Shown here: positions 29,478 to 37,512 of the stretch, piece by piece
Layout: every line of letters starts with the position of its first letter
Numbering within the stretch: the first letter of the stretch is position 1
Source: DATKZS01 sp035527835 [NCBI: bacterium]
Lineage (GTDB): Bacteria > RBG-13-61-14
NCBI GenBank assembly: GCA_035527835.1
Contig: DATKZS010000229.1
Coordinates: forward strand, 1-43,073
Reading direction: 5' to 3'
Length of the DNA stretch: 43,073 nucleotides
Translations under genes and position numbers: made by a program
The notes under the pieces: model-generated
What the model was told of the DNA's origin: nothing
The model's database searches: none
What the model saw: the letters and a program-made list of their open reading frames with translations, nothing else

Positions 29478-30482
29478 TCACCCCACGTCCATTTCCCTCA
29501 AAAATTCCGCCGCTTCCTCGGGCAGGACCGGGTTGATGTAGAATCCGGAGCCGTACTCGAAGCCGGCGATGCGGGTGAGGCGGGGCATGATCTCGATGTG
29601 CCAGTGGTAGTAGTTGTTGTACTGCTCGTCAAAGGGCGAGGTATGGAGGATGGAGTTGTAGTGGGGCCTCCGGAGCGCGGCGTCGAGTCGTTTGTGGACC
29701 TCGTTGGAAATGGCGGCGAGGTTCTTGAGCTGGGCCGGGTTGCAGTCCTCGAAGCAGGAGTCGTGGGACTTGGGCAGGATCCAGACCTCGAACGGAAAGA
29801 TGGGGGCCCACGGGCTCACCGCGATGAAGCCCTCGTTCTGGCACACGATCCTTTCCTCCATGTCCGTCTCCTGCTGGATGATGTCGCAGAAGATGCAGCG
29901 CTCCTTGTACTGGTAGTACTCGCGCGATCCGTTCATCTCCTCCACGATGTGCTTGGGGAGGATGGGCAGCGCGATGAGCTGCGAGTGCGGGTGCGCGAGC
30001 GACGCCCCCGCGGCCTCCCCGTAATTCTTGAAGAGCATGACGTACTTGAAGCGCCGGTCGTGGCGCAGGTCCACGATCCGCTCGCGGTAGGCCCGGTAAA
30101 CGTGCTCGATGTCGGACAAGTCCATGGTGGCGCGGGTCACGTCGTGGCGCGGCGACTCGATGATGACCTCGTGCGCGCCGGTGCCGCTCATACGATCGAA
30201 GTAGCCCACGCCCTCGCGATGGAGCTCGCCCTCGATGCGCAGCGCCGGGAACTTGTTGGGGATCACCCGCACCCGCCAGCCCGGGGTATTGGGAGCGCCG
30301 GCGCCCTCGCGGATGGAAAAAATCTCCGGCGGGGTCTGGGCCTCGTGGCCCTCGCAGAACGGGCACTTCTCCGCGCCCTTCTGCTCGTAGGCCTGGGTGT
30401 AAAAGTCCACCGGCCGCTTCCGGCGCTCGGTGGCGATGATCACCCACCGGCCGTCAACCGGGTCTCTTCTCAGCTCCGACAT
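29478..30482 (-). CDS. galT: galactose-1-phosphate uridylyltransferase
   Basis: Leloir pathway enzyme exchanging UMP between UDP-glucose and galactose-1-phosphate. The start at 30482 (MSELRRDPVDGRWVIIATER) has GGAG seven bases before it, giving 334 residues. Family blocks: CPFCEGHE, VIPNKFPAL, YFDRMSGTGAHEVIIESP, and the catalytic GASLAHPHSQLIALPIL with the nucleophilic His in HPH. A second half adds CIFCDIIQQE and HWHIEIMPRL. No other gal genes are adjacent; it faces the divergent GH39 glycosidase. Confidence 0.95.
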   Translation of the reverse strand: MSELRRDPVDGRWVIIATERRKRPVDFYTQAYEQKGAEKCPFCEGHEAQTPPEIFSIREGAGAPNTPGWRVRVIPNKFPALRIEGELHREGVGYFDRMSGTGAHEVIIESPRHDVTRATMDLSDIEHVYRAYRERIVDLRHDRRFKYVMLFKNYGEAAGASLAHPHSQLIALPILPKHIVEEMNGSREYYQYKERCIFCDIIQQETDMEERIVCQNEGFIAVSPWAPIFPFEVWILPKSHDSCFEDCNPAQLKNLAAISNEVHKRLDAALRRPHYNSILHTSPFDEQYNNYYHWHIEIMPRLTRIAGFEYGSGFYINPVLPEEAAEFLREMDVG

Positions 30483-30550
30483 CAGAATCTCCTCGCCAGG
30501 ATTATCGCAAAAGCGGCCCGCTAAAACAAGGACGGCGGCCGCGCGCCCGC

Positions 30551-30580
30551 TTGACTTCAATGGGCCTCTCCCGCTATGGT
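30551..30580 (+). promoter_or_regulatory. sigma70-like promoter for the GH39 gene
   Basis: TTGACT (30551-30556) and TATGGT (30575-30580) with an 18-bp spacer lie 55 bp before the GH39 start, in the galT divergent gap. The -35 is good and the -10 is partial. Confidence 0.45.
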
Positions 30581-30634
30581 CAAATCAGGCTTTTAGCCTT
30601 GCACTTTTAACACATTTTCGCCCGGGGGAAAATC

Positions 30635-32263
30635 ATGTCCGGAAAAAGGCAACTCCGATATATCTCATGCGCTCTTTTGCTGCTTGCTTGTCTTTTTATC
30701 ATCTCCTCATGCTGGCCCTTTCATCCGCCGCTTCCCGCGGCCGTGCCCGAAGAGGAGGTGAGCCTAGAGATAGATGCGTCGCGGGCGGCGGGGAAATACG
30801 GCCATGCCGTGAACCGCATCGTGGGCTCGCCGCACCTCGGGCTCTACGACCGGGCGGGATGGCAAGAGCGGCTGCTCGATCAGGTCCGGCGGGGCCACGA
30901 GGAGGCCGGGTTCGAGTTCCTGCGCGGCCACGGCGTGCTCGATGACGACGTTGGCGTTTACCAGGGTCCGGGCCGCTACGACTTCTCCCGGCTCGACCTG
31001 ATCCACGACCGCATCCTGGCCGCGGGGATGAGGCCGTTCGTCGAGCTTTCCTTCATGCCCGCGGCCCTGCGCAGCTCCGATAAAAAGGCCTTCCCCACCG
31101 GCTACAAGCCCTATGTGTCGCCGCCCCGGGATTACAACGAATGGCATGACCTGGTCCGCGCCTTTGTCGCGCACTGCGAAGAGCGTTATGGAAAGGACGA
31201 GGTGCATAAGTGGCGGTTCGAGGTCTGGAACGAGCCCAACCTCGGATTCTTCTGGGGCGGGACCATGGAGGACTACTGGAAGCTCTATGACGCCTCGGTC
31301 CGGGCCGTCAAGGAGGTTGACCCGGAGCTTAAGGTGGGCGGGCCCGCGTCGTCCGAGTTCGCCTGGATCCCGGAGATGATCGAACACGCGGGCAGCGCAT
31401 CGGTCCCGCTCGACTTCATCTCCACCCACTGCTACCCCAACAATTTTTACGACCGGAAATGGTACCGCCCTCACCTTGGCGAATGGCCCTGGCCCTTCGG
31501 TTTCCTGGTCCGCGACGCCCAGGACAAGATGAAATTGTTTGACCGGCCGCTCGAGCTGTGGATCACCGAGTGGAGCACCCACGTGTCGCCGTTCAACACC
31601 CGCTGGACGCCGGAGAACGACCACGAAACCGTAAACGGCGCCGCCATGATCTGCCAGACCGCCCATGACGTGAACGGCTTCTGCCAGGGCTTTTCCATCT
31701 GGATGATCTCCGACATCTTCGAGGAGATCGGGCTGCCCGGCCAGACCCGCTTGAACCGCCGCGAGTCCTTCCACGGCGGCTTCGGGCTGTTCAATATTGA
31801 CGGCGTGCCCAAGCCCACTTTCTGGGCCTTCACCCTGCTTCATCACCTGGACGACGAGCTGGTGGCCGCGGAGTTCGATCATCCGCCGCTCGGGGTGGGC
31901 GCGCTGGCCACCCGGTCGGAGCGGCGCATCTCGGTGCTCATCTGGAACTACCATCATCCGCTCTTCCCGGACCGCGCCCGCGACGTGTCGCTCGAGCTCG
32001 TGGTCCGGAACCTGCCGGCAGACCTGGCAAGTCCGGTCCGCAAGATCTACCGGATTGACCGCGGCCACGGCAATCCCCTCGCCGTCTGGAACTCGTGGGG
32101 CCGGCCCAAGCGCTTCAGCCCGGAGCAGCTTCGCGAGATCATCGCGCGGACCGACAACGTCCTGGCCGAATCCGCGCCCGTGGTTTTGCACGAAGGCGAG
32201 CTCAGGATGAAGATCGAGCTGCCGGTGGCGTCGGTGGTGCTGGTCGAGCTCACCGGACCGTGA
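30635..32263 (+). CDS. lipoprotein glycoside hydrolase, GH39-type (beta-xylosidase-like)
   Basis: A 542-residue exported glycosidase. The signal peptide ends in a lipobox (FIISSC), so it is probably tethered to a membrane. The GH39/clan A barrel shows YDFSRLDLIHDRILAAGMRP, FEVWNEPNLGFFWGG with the acid/base Glu at about 200, ISTHCYPN, and LELWITEWSTH with the nucleophile Glu at about 312. A C-terminal beta domain (SVLIWNYHHPLFPDRARDVS) follows, as in GH39 xylosidases. Substrate is inferred. Confidence 0.87.
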   Translation: MSGKRQLRYISCALLLLACLFIISSCWPFHPPLPAAVPEEEVSLEIDASRAAGKYGHAVNRIVGSPHLGLYDRAGWQERLLDQVRRGHEEAGFEFLRGHGVLDDDVGVYQGPGRYDFSRLDLIHDRILAAGMRPFVELSFMPAALRSSDKKAFPTGYKPYVSPPRDYNEWHDLVRAFVAHCEERYGKDEVHKWRFEVWNEPNLGFFWGGTMEDYWKLYDASVRAVKEVDPELKVGGPASSEFAWIPEMIEHAGSASVPLDFISTHCYPNNFYDRKWYRPHLGEWPWPFGFLVRDAQDKMKLFDRPLELWITEWSTHVSPFNTRWTPENDHETVNGAAMICQTAHDVNGFCQGFSIWMISDIFEEIGLPGQTRLNRRESFHGGFGLFNIDGVPKPTFWAFTLLHHLDDELVAAEFDHPPLGVGALATRSERRISVLIWNYHHPLFPDRARDVSLELVVRNLPADLASPVRKIYRIDRGHGNPLAVWNSWGRPKRFSPEQLREIIARTDNVLAESAPVVLHEGELRMKIELPVASVVLVELTGP

Positions 32264-32297
32264 ACCATGGCCGCGGACCGCCCGGAGCGGACAGTGG

Positions 32298-32303
32298 TAT
32301 AAT
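32298..32303 (+). promoter_or_regulatory. extended -10 promoter for the Tim44-like gene
   Basis: TGGTATAAT gives a perfect TATAAT with an upstream TG (extended -10) about 58 bp before the ATG at 32362. No good -35 is seen, which extended -10 promoters do not need. Confidence 0.45.
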
Positions 32304-32361
32304 ATAGAGAAGCGTCCCGCATGTTGGTCAATTCCCGGGAAAGGATGGCGAGGTTTTCGTC

Positions 32362-33453
32362 ATGTCGAGAAAAAAACTGCTGGTAATCCTCTTGATCGCC
32401 GCGGCGGTGGTCATCGGCGTTGTGCTGCTTAGCCCGGACCTGGGCCTGGCCCGGGCGGGCGGGGGCGACCGCTTCCCGGGAGGCGGCGGCGGCGGCGGTG
32501 GAGGTGGCGGAGGCGGTGACGGTGACGGCATCGCCATTTTCTATATCATCTGGGCAATTTTCCGGCTGCTGCCGTTCCCGCTGAACGTGATCGTGATCGT
32601 GCTGGTCCTGGTGGGGGTGGGCCTGGCGAGGAGGAAGCGGAGGGGCGGGGGGAGCGCCGAGGTGTTCGTGCCGCAGGCCCAGCCGGTGATGCCCGCGCCG
32701 GTGATCACGCAGGACCTGGCCGGAGAGTTCGGCGAGCTCAAGGAGCGCGACCCGAACTTCAGCGAGCAGGCTTTCGAGGACATGGCGAGCACGGCCTTCT
32801 TCAAGATCCAGGAGGCGTGGAGCAAGAAGGACATGGCCATTGCGCGGTCGTTCGTATCGCCGTCGCTGCTCGGGCGGTTCGAGGCGCAGATCGCGGAGTT
32901 CAAGAAGCTGGGCCGGACCAACCACATGGAGCAGCTTACCATCGGGTCGCTGGACCTGGTGGAGGCCGTGCACGACGGCGGGTACGATTACGTGACCGTT
33001 CGCGTCTCCGCCGCGGCCGCGGACTACACGGTGGAAGACAAGAGCGGGCAGATCGTGGGCGGGCAAAAGGAGATCAAGCCGTTCACCGAGTACTGGACGT
33101 TCCTGCGCTCCGACCAGGTCAAGACCGACCCGGACAAGGATCTGATCGTCAGCAAGCACTGCCCCAACTGCGGCGCTCCGGCCTCGGTGAACGCCGTGGG
33201 CAAGTGCGACTACTGCGGCTCCGAGCTCACCTCCGGCCGGTTCTCCTGGGTGCTCAGCGAGATCACGCAGGGCTCGGCCTGGCGGCCCCGCGCCCGGGCG
33301 GCAAGGCCCGCCCGGATCTCGCCGCTCGCCGGGCAGCGCTACGTGCTCGGCCTGGTCCAGTGCCCCAACTGCGGCGCCAACGTCCAGGACATCGCCGGCG
33401 TCACCACCGAGAAATGCTGGCGCTGCGGGGGAGTGGTGCCGACGGAGAAATAA
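32362..33453 (+). CDS. Tim44-like domain protein with two zinc ribbons
   Basis: A 363-residue membrane protein: hydrophobic helix (KKLLVILLIAAAVVIGVVLL), a run of 13 Gly (about 40-52), a second membrane helix (FRLLPFPLNVIVIVLVLVGV), then a Tim44-like domain (FSEQAFEDMASTAFFKIQEA) at about 115-250. Two CxxC zinc ribbons end the protein: CPNCG...CDYCG (about 267-285) and CPNCG...CWRCG (about 333-356). Tim44-like proteins bind membranes or translocation partners. The added ribbons and Gly-rich linker are reminiscent of bacterial membrane proteins of unknown role. Function is not known. Confidence 0.78.
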   Translation: MSRKKLLVILLIAAAVVIGVVLLSPDLGLARAGGGDRFPGGGGGGGGGGGGGDGDGIAIFYIIWAIFRLLPFPLNVIVIVLVLVGVGLARRKRRGGGSAEVFVPQAQPVMPAPVITQDLAGEFGELKERDPNFSEQAFEDMASTAFFKIQEAWSKKDMAIARSFVSPSLLGRFEAQIAEFKKLGRTNHMEQLTIGSLDLVEAVHDGGYDYVTVRVSAAAADYTVEDKSGQIVGGQKEIKPFTEYWTFLRSDQVKTDPDKDLIVSKHCPNCGAPASVNAVGKCDYCGSELTSGRFSWVLSEITQGSAWRPRARAARPARISPLAGQRYVLGLVQCPNCGANVQDIAGVTTEKCWRCGGVVPTEK

Positions 33454-33790
33454 GGGTATTGCGGCAAAGCCCTGGCCCGGGGCAAACGGTTTGGTTGATA
33501 ACTTCCTATCACAGCAGTTAAAAAACCGTCCAGGCAAGTCTGCCGGCGATTCGCGCCTGAAGCCTTCCCCCCTAACTCGCCTATAACTTTTCCATCCGAC
33601 TTGAATTTTAAATTTTCGTTATTACAGTTACCGCTACACGGGAACCGGGCGCTTTTTTAATCCGACCCAACTTTTTACACCACGGCAATGAGGATGAAAA
33701 AGTCTTGCTAGGCGAAAGGTTTCTTGGCCAGGGCGGATAGTTGGGCCAAGAATGGGGGCAACATCAAGCCAGAGAAGGAGGAATTCCAGG
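33454..33790. other. long leader region before the vWA-OmpA gene
   Basis: No gene seen. A weak sigma70-like pair is present: TTGAAT (33601-33606), 16 bp, TACAGT (33623-33628). A 9-bp hairpin, TTCTTGGCC/GGCCAAGAA (33721-33729 with 33744-33752), sits 39 bp before the start codon and could affect translation or mRNA life, as long structured leaders do for other outer-membrane protein genes. Confidence 0.35.
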
Positions 33791-34879
33791 ATGAGGAAAA
33801 TATTTTTGTTATTGCCGGCGCTGTTGGTGGCGCTGGCGGCGGCGGGAGTTCAGGCCCAGACCCGGCATGACAGCGCTGTTTTCGTGGTGGACGTCTCCGG
33901 CACGGTAAGCGGCGGGGCCGAGGTGGCGGAGGCGGCGGGCATAGTCAAGGACATGAACTCGCGGTTTCCCTCTTACGTCAAGTCGGCGGGCCTGATGGTG
34001 TTCGGCAATCTGCACATTCCGCAACAGGAATGGCTTTATGGAGTAGGCAACTGGGACCGGGGCGGCCTTGACGCGGCCACGGGCAAGATCTCCATGGGCG
34101 GCGGCCCGACCCCCATCGGCGCGGCCATCGTTAGCGCCGGGGACGAGTTGAAAAAATCCCAAGGCAAGACGGCCCTCATCATCGTGAGCGACGGGCTGAA
34201 CACCGGCGCCACTGACCCGGTGGCCAAGGCCAAGGCGGTCAAGGACCAATACGGCGCGAACGTCTGTATCTTCACCATCCAGCTCGGCAATGACCCGAAG
34301 GGGGAGGCGTTGCTCGCATCACTGGTTCAGGCCGCGGGTTGCGGCAAGGCCTCGTCCGCATCGGCCCTGACATCGGCCGACGCTTCGCAGGCGCTGGTGG
34401 ATTATATCTTCCCTCCCGAAATCATAGCCCCTCCTCCCCCGCCGCCGGTGGTTGCTCCCAAGGACAGCGACGGCGATGGAGTGTATGACAACGCGGACCA
34501 GTGTCCGGGCACGCCGCGCGGAGCCAAGGTTGACGCCCGCGGCTGCTGGGTGCTCACGGACATCAAGTTCGACTCGAACAAGGCCGACATCAAGCCCGAA
34601 TACGTGGATGAGCTCGACAGCGCGATCAAGGTGCTCGAGGACAATCCCGACCTCAAGATCACGATCGAGGGCCACACTGACTCCGCGGGATCGGATGAAT
34701 CCAACCTCGAGCTGTCGAACCGGCGCGCGCAGGCGGTAATGGATTACATGGTCGGCAAAGGCATTGATGCCGGCCGGCTCACGGCCAAGGGCTATGGCGA
34801 ATCCAAGCCCATCGCTGACAACAACACGCCGCAGGGCATGGCGCAGAACCGGAGGATCGAGCTCAAGGTCGTCCAGTAA
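33791..34879 (+). CDS. vWA-OmpA family outer-membrane protein
   Basis: A 362-residue exported protein: signal peptide (about 1-22, ending GVQA), a von Willebrand A-like domain (about 26-200) with a MIDAS-type DVSGTVSGG and LIIVSDGLNTG, a Pro-rich linker (PPPPPPVV), one thrombospondin type-3 calcium repeat (DSDGDGVYDNADQCPGTPRG), and an OmpA peptidoglycan-binding domain (IKFDSNKADIKPEYVDEL to the end, with GHTDSAGSDESN and NRRIELKV). The ATG at 33791 has AAGGAGG nine bases upstream. It probably links the outer membrane to the cell wall and may bind a ligand through the vWA part. A strong terminator follows. Confidence 0.9.
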   Translation: MRKIFLLLPALLVALAAAGVQAQTRHDSAVFVVDVSGTVSGGAEVAEAAGIVKDMNSRFPSYVKSAGLMVFGNLHIPQQEWLYGVGNWDRGGLDAATGKISMGGGPTPIGAAIVSAGDELKKSQGKTALIIVSDGLNTGATDPVAKAKAVKDQYGANVCIFTIQLGNDPKGEALLASLVQAAGCGKASSASALTSADASQALVDYIFPPEIIAPPPPPPVVAPKDSDGDGVYDNADQCPGTPRGAKVDARGCWVLTDIKFDSNKADIKPEYVDELDSAIKVLEDNPDLKITIEGHTDSAGSDESNLELSNRRAQAVMDYMVGKGIDAGRLTAKGYGESKPIADNNTPQGMAQNRRIELKVVQ

Positions 34880-34902
34880 GCATTCATGGCTCCATTGACT
34901 GG

Positions 34903-34939
34903 GGCAAGGCGCGGCATGGTGGCCGCGCCTTGCCTTTAT
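34903..34939 (+). terminator. intrinsic terminator after the vWA-OmpA gene
   Basis: A 13-bp perfect stem (34903-34915 with 34922-34934) with a 6-nt loop is followed by TTTATT, 24 bp after the stop codon. Confidence 0.8.
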
Positions 34940-34955
34940 TCATTCCCCGGCCCCA

Positions 34956-34985
34956 TTGACCGCCCGGGCCAATCTTGGCTACAAT
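34956..34985 (+). promoter_or_regulatory. sigma70-like promoter for the SCP2-like/ADH operon
   Basis: TTGACC (34956-34961), an 18-bp spacer and TACAAT (34980-34985) lie just after the terminator and leave a leader of about 170 nt. A weaker sigma54-like site (TTGGCA at 35028-35033 with GC at 35042-35043) sits inside the leader. Confidence 0.5.
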
Positions 34986-35111
34986 GCTCAATCATCTTTA
35001 GCACCCGGGCATGTGGAACGACTAGGCTTGGCATAAAAAGGGCACCGCTGCCATCACCGCTTGATTTTACAACTCGCCATTGAGCTATCTTTCCGGTTGT
35101 GCTAAGAATGA
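34986..35111 (+). promoter_or_regulatory. leader with overlapping, competing pairings
   Basis: GCTCAAT (34986-34992) can pair with ATTGAGC (35079-35085), and TCATCTTTAGCAC (34992-35004) with GTGCTAAGAATGA (35099-35111, 12 of 13). The order is A-B-A'-B', so the two stems are either alternatives or form a pseudoknot. This is a layout expected of a regulatory leader; no known riboswitch class was recognised. Confidence 0.35.
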
Positions 35112-35161
35112 TGCATGTGCCGGTTACAACCCGGCGGTACTCGGTAAGGGAGGTATCAGCA

Positions 35162-35704
35162 ATGAGCGATCAAGACGGATCGGGCAAGGTATCGGGGGCT
35201 TTCAAGGCCAAGAAGATGGTGGTGCAGACCTCGCTCCTGCTCTTAGGCGTAGCCTTTGAGCTGGTGTCCAAGCACTGCAAGGACATGCAGGACGAGCTCA
35301 GCGGCTGGGACGCGGGCCGGGTGCTGGCGCTGGGCGTTTTGCCGGACGGCCCGTTCATCGCGGTACGCAAGGAGCTGGACCACCTCGTGTACCTGGGCAA
35401 GGGCGACCATGGGGCCAGGATCAAGATTCTGTTCAAGAACATTGATGCGGCGCTGGTCATGCTCACCGGCCAGGTCGGGGCCCACACCGGGTTCGCCGAG
35501 CACCGCGCCATCGTGCACGGCAGCATCAATGAGGCCATGCAGGCCAACCGCGCCATGGCGCTCGTCACCAAGTTCCTCTTCCCCGGAATCTGGCTCAAGT
35601 ACATCACCAAGCGCCCGCCCAAGATGAGCCTTAGCGACTACAAGACCTATTTCCTGGTAACGGCGCTGATCGGGCCCACCCTGGCCTTGAACGCAACCAA
35701 ATGA
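35162..35704 (+). CDS. SCP2-like sterol-binding domain protein (tentative)
   Basis: A 180-residue cytoplasmic protein starting MSDQDGSGKVSGAFKAKKMV, with AAGGGAGG eight bases before the ATG. The middle (IKILFKNIDAALVMLTGQVG, then AEHRAIVHGSINEAMQANRA, then LFPGIWLKYITKRPP) follows the order seen in SCP2-like lipid-binding domains: an FK.....L.LTG strand, an A-E-R...V.G turn and helix, and a P-rich end. It lies 16 bp before an iron alcohol dehydrogenase and is probably in the same operon, so a hydrophobic ligand linked to that reaction is possible. The family call is from pattern memory. Confidence 0.55.
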   Translation: MSDQDGSGKVSGAFKAKKMVVQTSLLLLGVAFELVSKHCKDMQDELSGWDAGRVLALGVLPDGPFIAVRKELDHLVYLGKGDHGARIKILFKNIDAALVMLTGQVGAHTGFAEHRAIVHGSINEAMQANRAMALVTKFLFPGIWLKYITKRPPKMSLSDYKTYFLVTALIGPTLALNATK

Positions 35705-35720
35705 AAGAGAGGTGATCTAA

Positions 35721-36899
35721 ATGGTGTACGTACCTAAATATTACGAGTTCTTCTGTCCGGTCAAGATCGTGTCCGGCAACATGGCGCTCAAGAACCTGCC
35801 CTACGAAATGGACCAGCTCGGGGCCAAAAAGGCCATGGTGGTGACCGACCCCGGCGTGGCCGGCGCCGGGCTCATCAAGCTGGTGGAGGCCGCCTTCGAG
35901 GGATCGGGAGCACGGATCGGCGCCATCTTCGACCAGACGCCGCCCGACTCGTCCGACAAGATCTGCAGCCAGGTCGCCAAAATCTACAAGGACAAGGGCT
36001 GCGACTGCCTGGTCGCCGTGGGCGGAGGCTCGAGCATTGACACGGCCAAGGGCGCGAACATCATGATCACCGAGGGCGCCGAGGACCTCTTGAAGTTCCA
36101 GGGCGCCGAGCGCCTCAAGAAAAACGGCGTGCCCTTCATCGTCATCCCCACCACCGCGGGCACCGGCTCCGAGGCCACCTCCGCCGCCGTCATCACCAAC
36201 ACCGAGAAGGGCATCAAGATGTCCATCACCTCGTACAAGATCCTCCCCAACACCGCCATCCTCGACCCCAAGATGACGCTCACCATGCCGCCCAAGATCA
36301 CGGCGGCCACCGGCATGGACGCCCTCACCCACGCCATCGAGGCCTATTACTGCCTGCAAAAGAACCCGGTCTCCGACTCGTTCTCGCTCGCGGCCATTCG
36401 CCTCATCATGGACAACCTGGTGAAGTGCGTCTCGGACGGCAAGGACGAGACCGCGCGGCTCGCCATGGCCAACGCCGCGCTGCTCGCCGGCATCAGCTTC
36501 TCCAACTCCCTGGTCGGCGTGGTCCACGCGCTCGCCCACGCCACCGGCGGCGTGGCCCACGTGCCCCACGGCATAGCGAACGCCATCTACCTGCCCTGGG
36601 GCGTCGAGTACAACATCAAGAAGTCCGCCGAGTTCATCTCCGAGCTCGCGCCGCTCTTGGGCGCGTCCGCCTCCGGGAGCGCCGAGGAGCGCTCCAAGGC
36701 CGTGGTCAGCGCCATTCATGACCTCAACAAGAAACTCAACCAGCTCTCGGGCATGCCCATCAAGCTCCGCGATACCGGCGTCAAGGAAGACCAGCTCGAA
36801 GCCATCGCCAAGGTCGCACTCAACGACGGCACCATCGCCATGAACCCGGAGGAGGTGACGCAGGAGGACGCGCTGGGGCTGCTCAAGAAGGCGTATTGA
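35721..36899 (+). CDS. iron-containing alcohol dehydrogenase
   Basis: A 392-residue type III NAD(P)-dependent alcohol dehydrogenase. The nucleotide loop is CLVAVGGGSSIDTAKGANI; PTTAGTGSEATSAAVI follows; iron ligands lie in AILDPKMTLTMPP, GMDALTHAIEAYY and VVHALAHATGGVAHVPHG. Family length and all key motifs are intact. Substrate cannot be told; the family includes ethanol, butanol, lactaldehyde and 1,3-propanediol enzymes. Coupled with the SCP2-like gene 16 bp upstream. Such enzymes are usual in anaerobes. Confidence 0.93.
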   Translation: MVYVPKYYEFFCPVKIVSGNMALKNLPYEMDQLGAKKAMVVTDPGVAGAGLIKLVEAAFEGSGARIGAIFDQTPPDSSDKICSQVAKIYKDKGCDCLVAVGGGSSIDTAKGANIMITEGAEDLLKFQGAERLKKNGVPFIVIPTTAGTGSEATSAAVITNTEKGIKMSITSYKILPNTAILDPKMTLTMPPKITAATGMDALTHAIEAYYCLQKNPVSDSFSLAAIRLIMDNLVKCVSDGKDETARLAMANAALLAGISFSNSLVGVVHALAHATGGVAHVPHGIANAIYLPWGVEYNIKKSAEFISELAPLLGASASGSAEERSKAVVSAIHDLNKKLNQLSGMPIKLRDTGVKEDQLEAIAKVALNDGTIAMNPEEVTQEDALGLLKKAY

Positions 36900-36957
36900 A
36901 CTCGCAATGTGATACAAAGCGAACTTTATATGAGTTGATCATTCAGGTAATGCCCCA

Positions 36958-37437
36958 ATGGCCATTATTGATGAAAAGACTAAAGGTTTACTCAAGCCAA
37001 CAATAGAAGTGCTTGGAGCATATAGACTTGCAATAACCGAATCATTGATCCAAGAGCAGACGGACATTCTATATGGATCGGATATCTCTAAAGCCGAGCG
37101 TATCCAAGCGGAAAAAATCTGCAAGGAACAACTGGAATCCGCGGTTCTGATCGAGGCCCTGGTAAACAATGTGGATGAGCGCTTTGATGCTGGTGATTTC
37201 GGCCAAGCGGATAGTGAGCAGGCGGCTTATGAGGAAACATATTTGACCGTTGACGGCAACAAAGTTATTTCCCAATATCAAAAGCCAGCCGATTTTAATT
37301 TTCGCATAGCATTTTTTATTCATTACTTTGATCATTCAAAAAAACTGAAAAGCAGCTATGGACCTCTTGAATGCCCTCCTGTAAAGGCCATGCCTGATAG
37401 GTTGAGCAAATTGGTTCCTTATGAACCTGTTGACTAA
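36958..37437 (+). CDS. AT-rich orphan protein, 159 residues
   Basis: I do not recognise this protein. It reads MAIIDEKTKGLLKPTIEVLG and ends LSKLVPYEPVD, is soluble and acidic, with one Cys pair too far apart for a zinc site. Base composition is clearly more AT-rich than its neighbours (codons such as aaa, att and gaa dominate), which suggests recent acquisition. Ribosome site is weak. A clear terminator follows 28 bp after the stop, so it is probably an independent cargo gene. Confidence 0.65.
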   Translation: MAIIDEKTKGLLKPTIEVLGAYRLAITESLIQEQTDILYGSDISKAERIQAEKICKEQLESAVLIEALVNNVDERFDAGDFGQADSEQAAYEETYLTVDGNKVISQYQKPADFNFRIAFFIHYFDHSKKLKSSYGPLECPPVKAMPDRLSKLVPYEPVD

Positions 37438-37465
37438 ATACGGTGAGATCATGAACTTATAGCGG

Positions 37466-37495
37466 GGCACAGGTTATAAACCTGTGCCACTTTTT
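37466..37495 (+). terminator. intrinsic terminator after the AT-rich orphan
   Basis: GGCACAGGTT-ATA-AACCTGTGCC (37466-37488), a 10-bp perfect stem with a 3-nt loop, is followed by ACTTTTT. The same palindrome style recalls the GACA-core repeats. Confidence 0.75.
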
Positions 37496-37512
37496 CACGA
37501 TGGAGATGCAAG

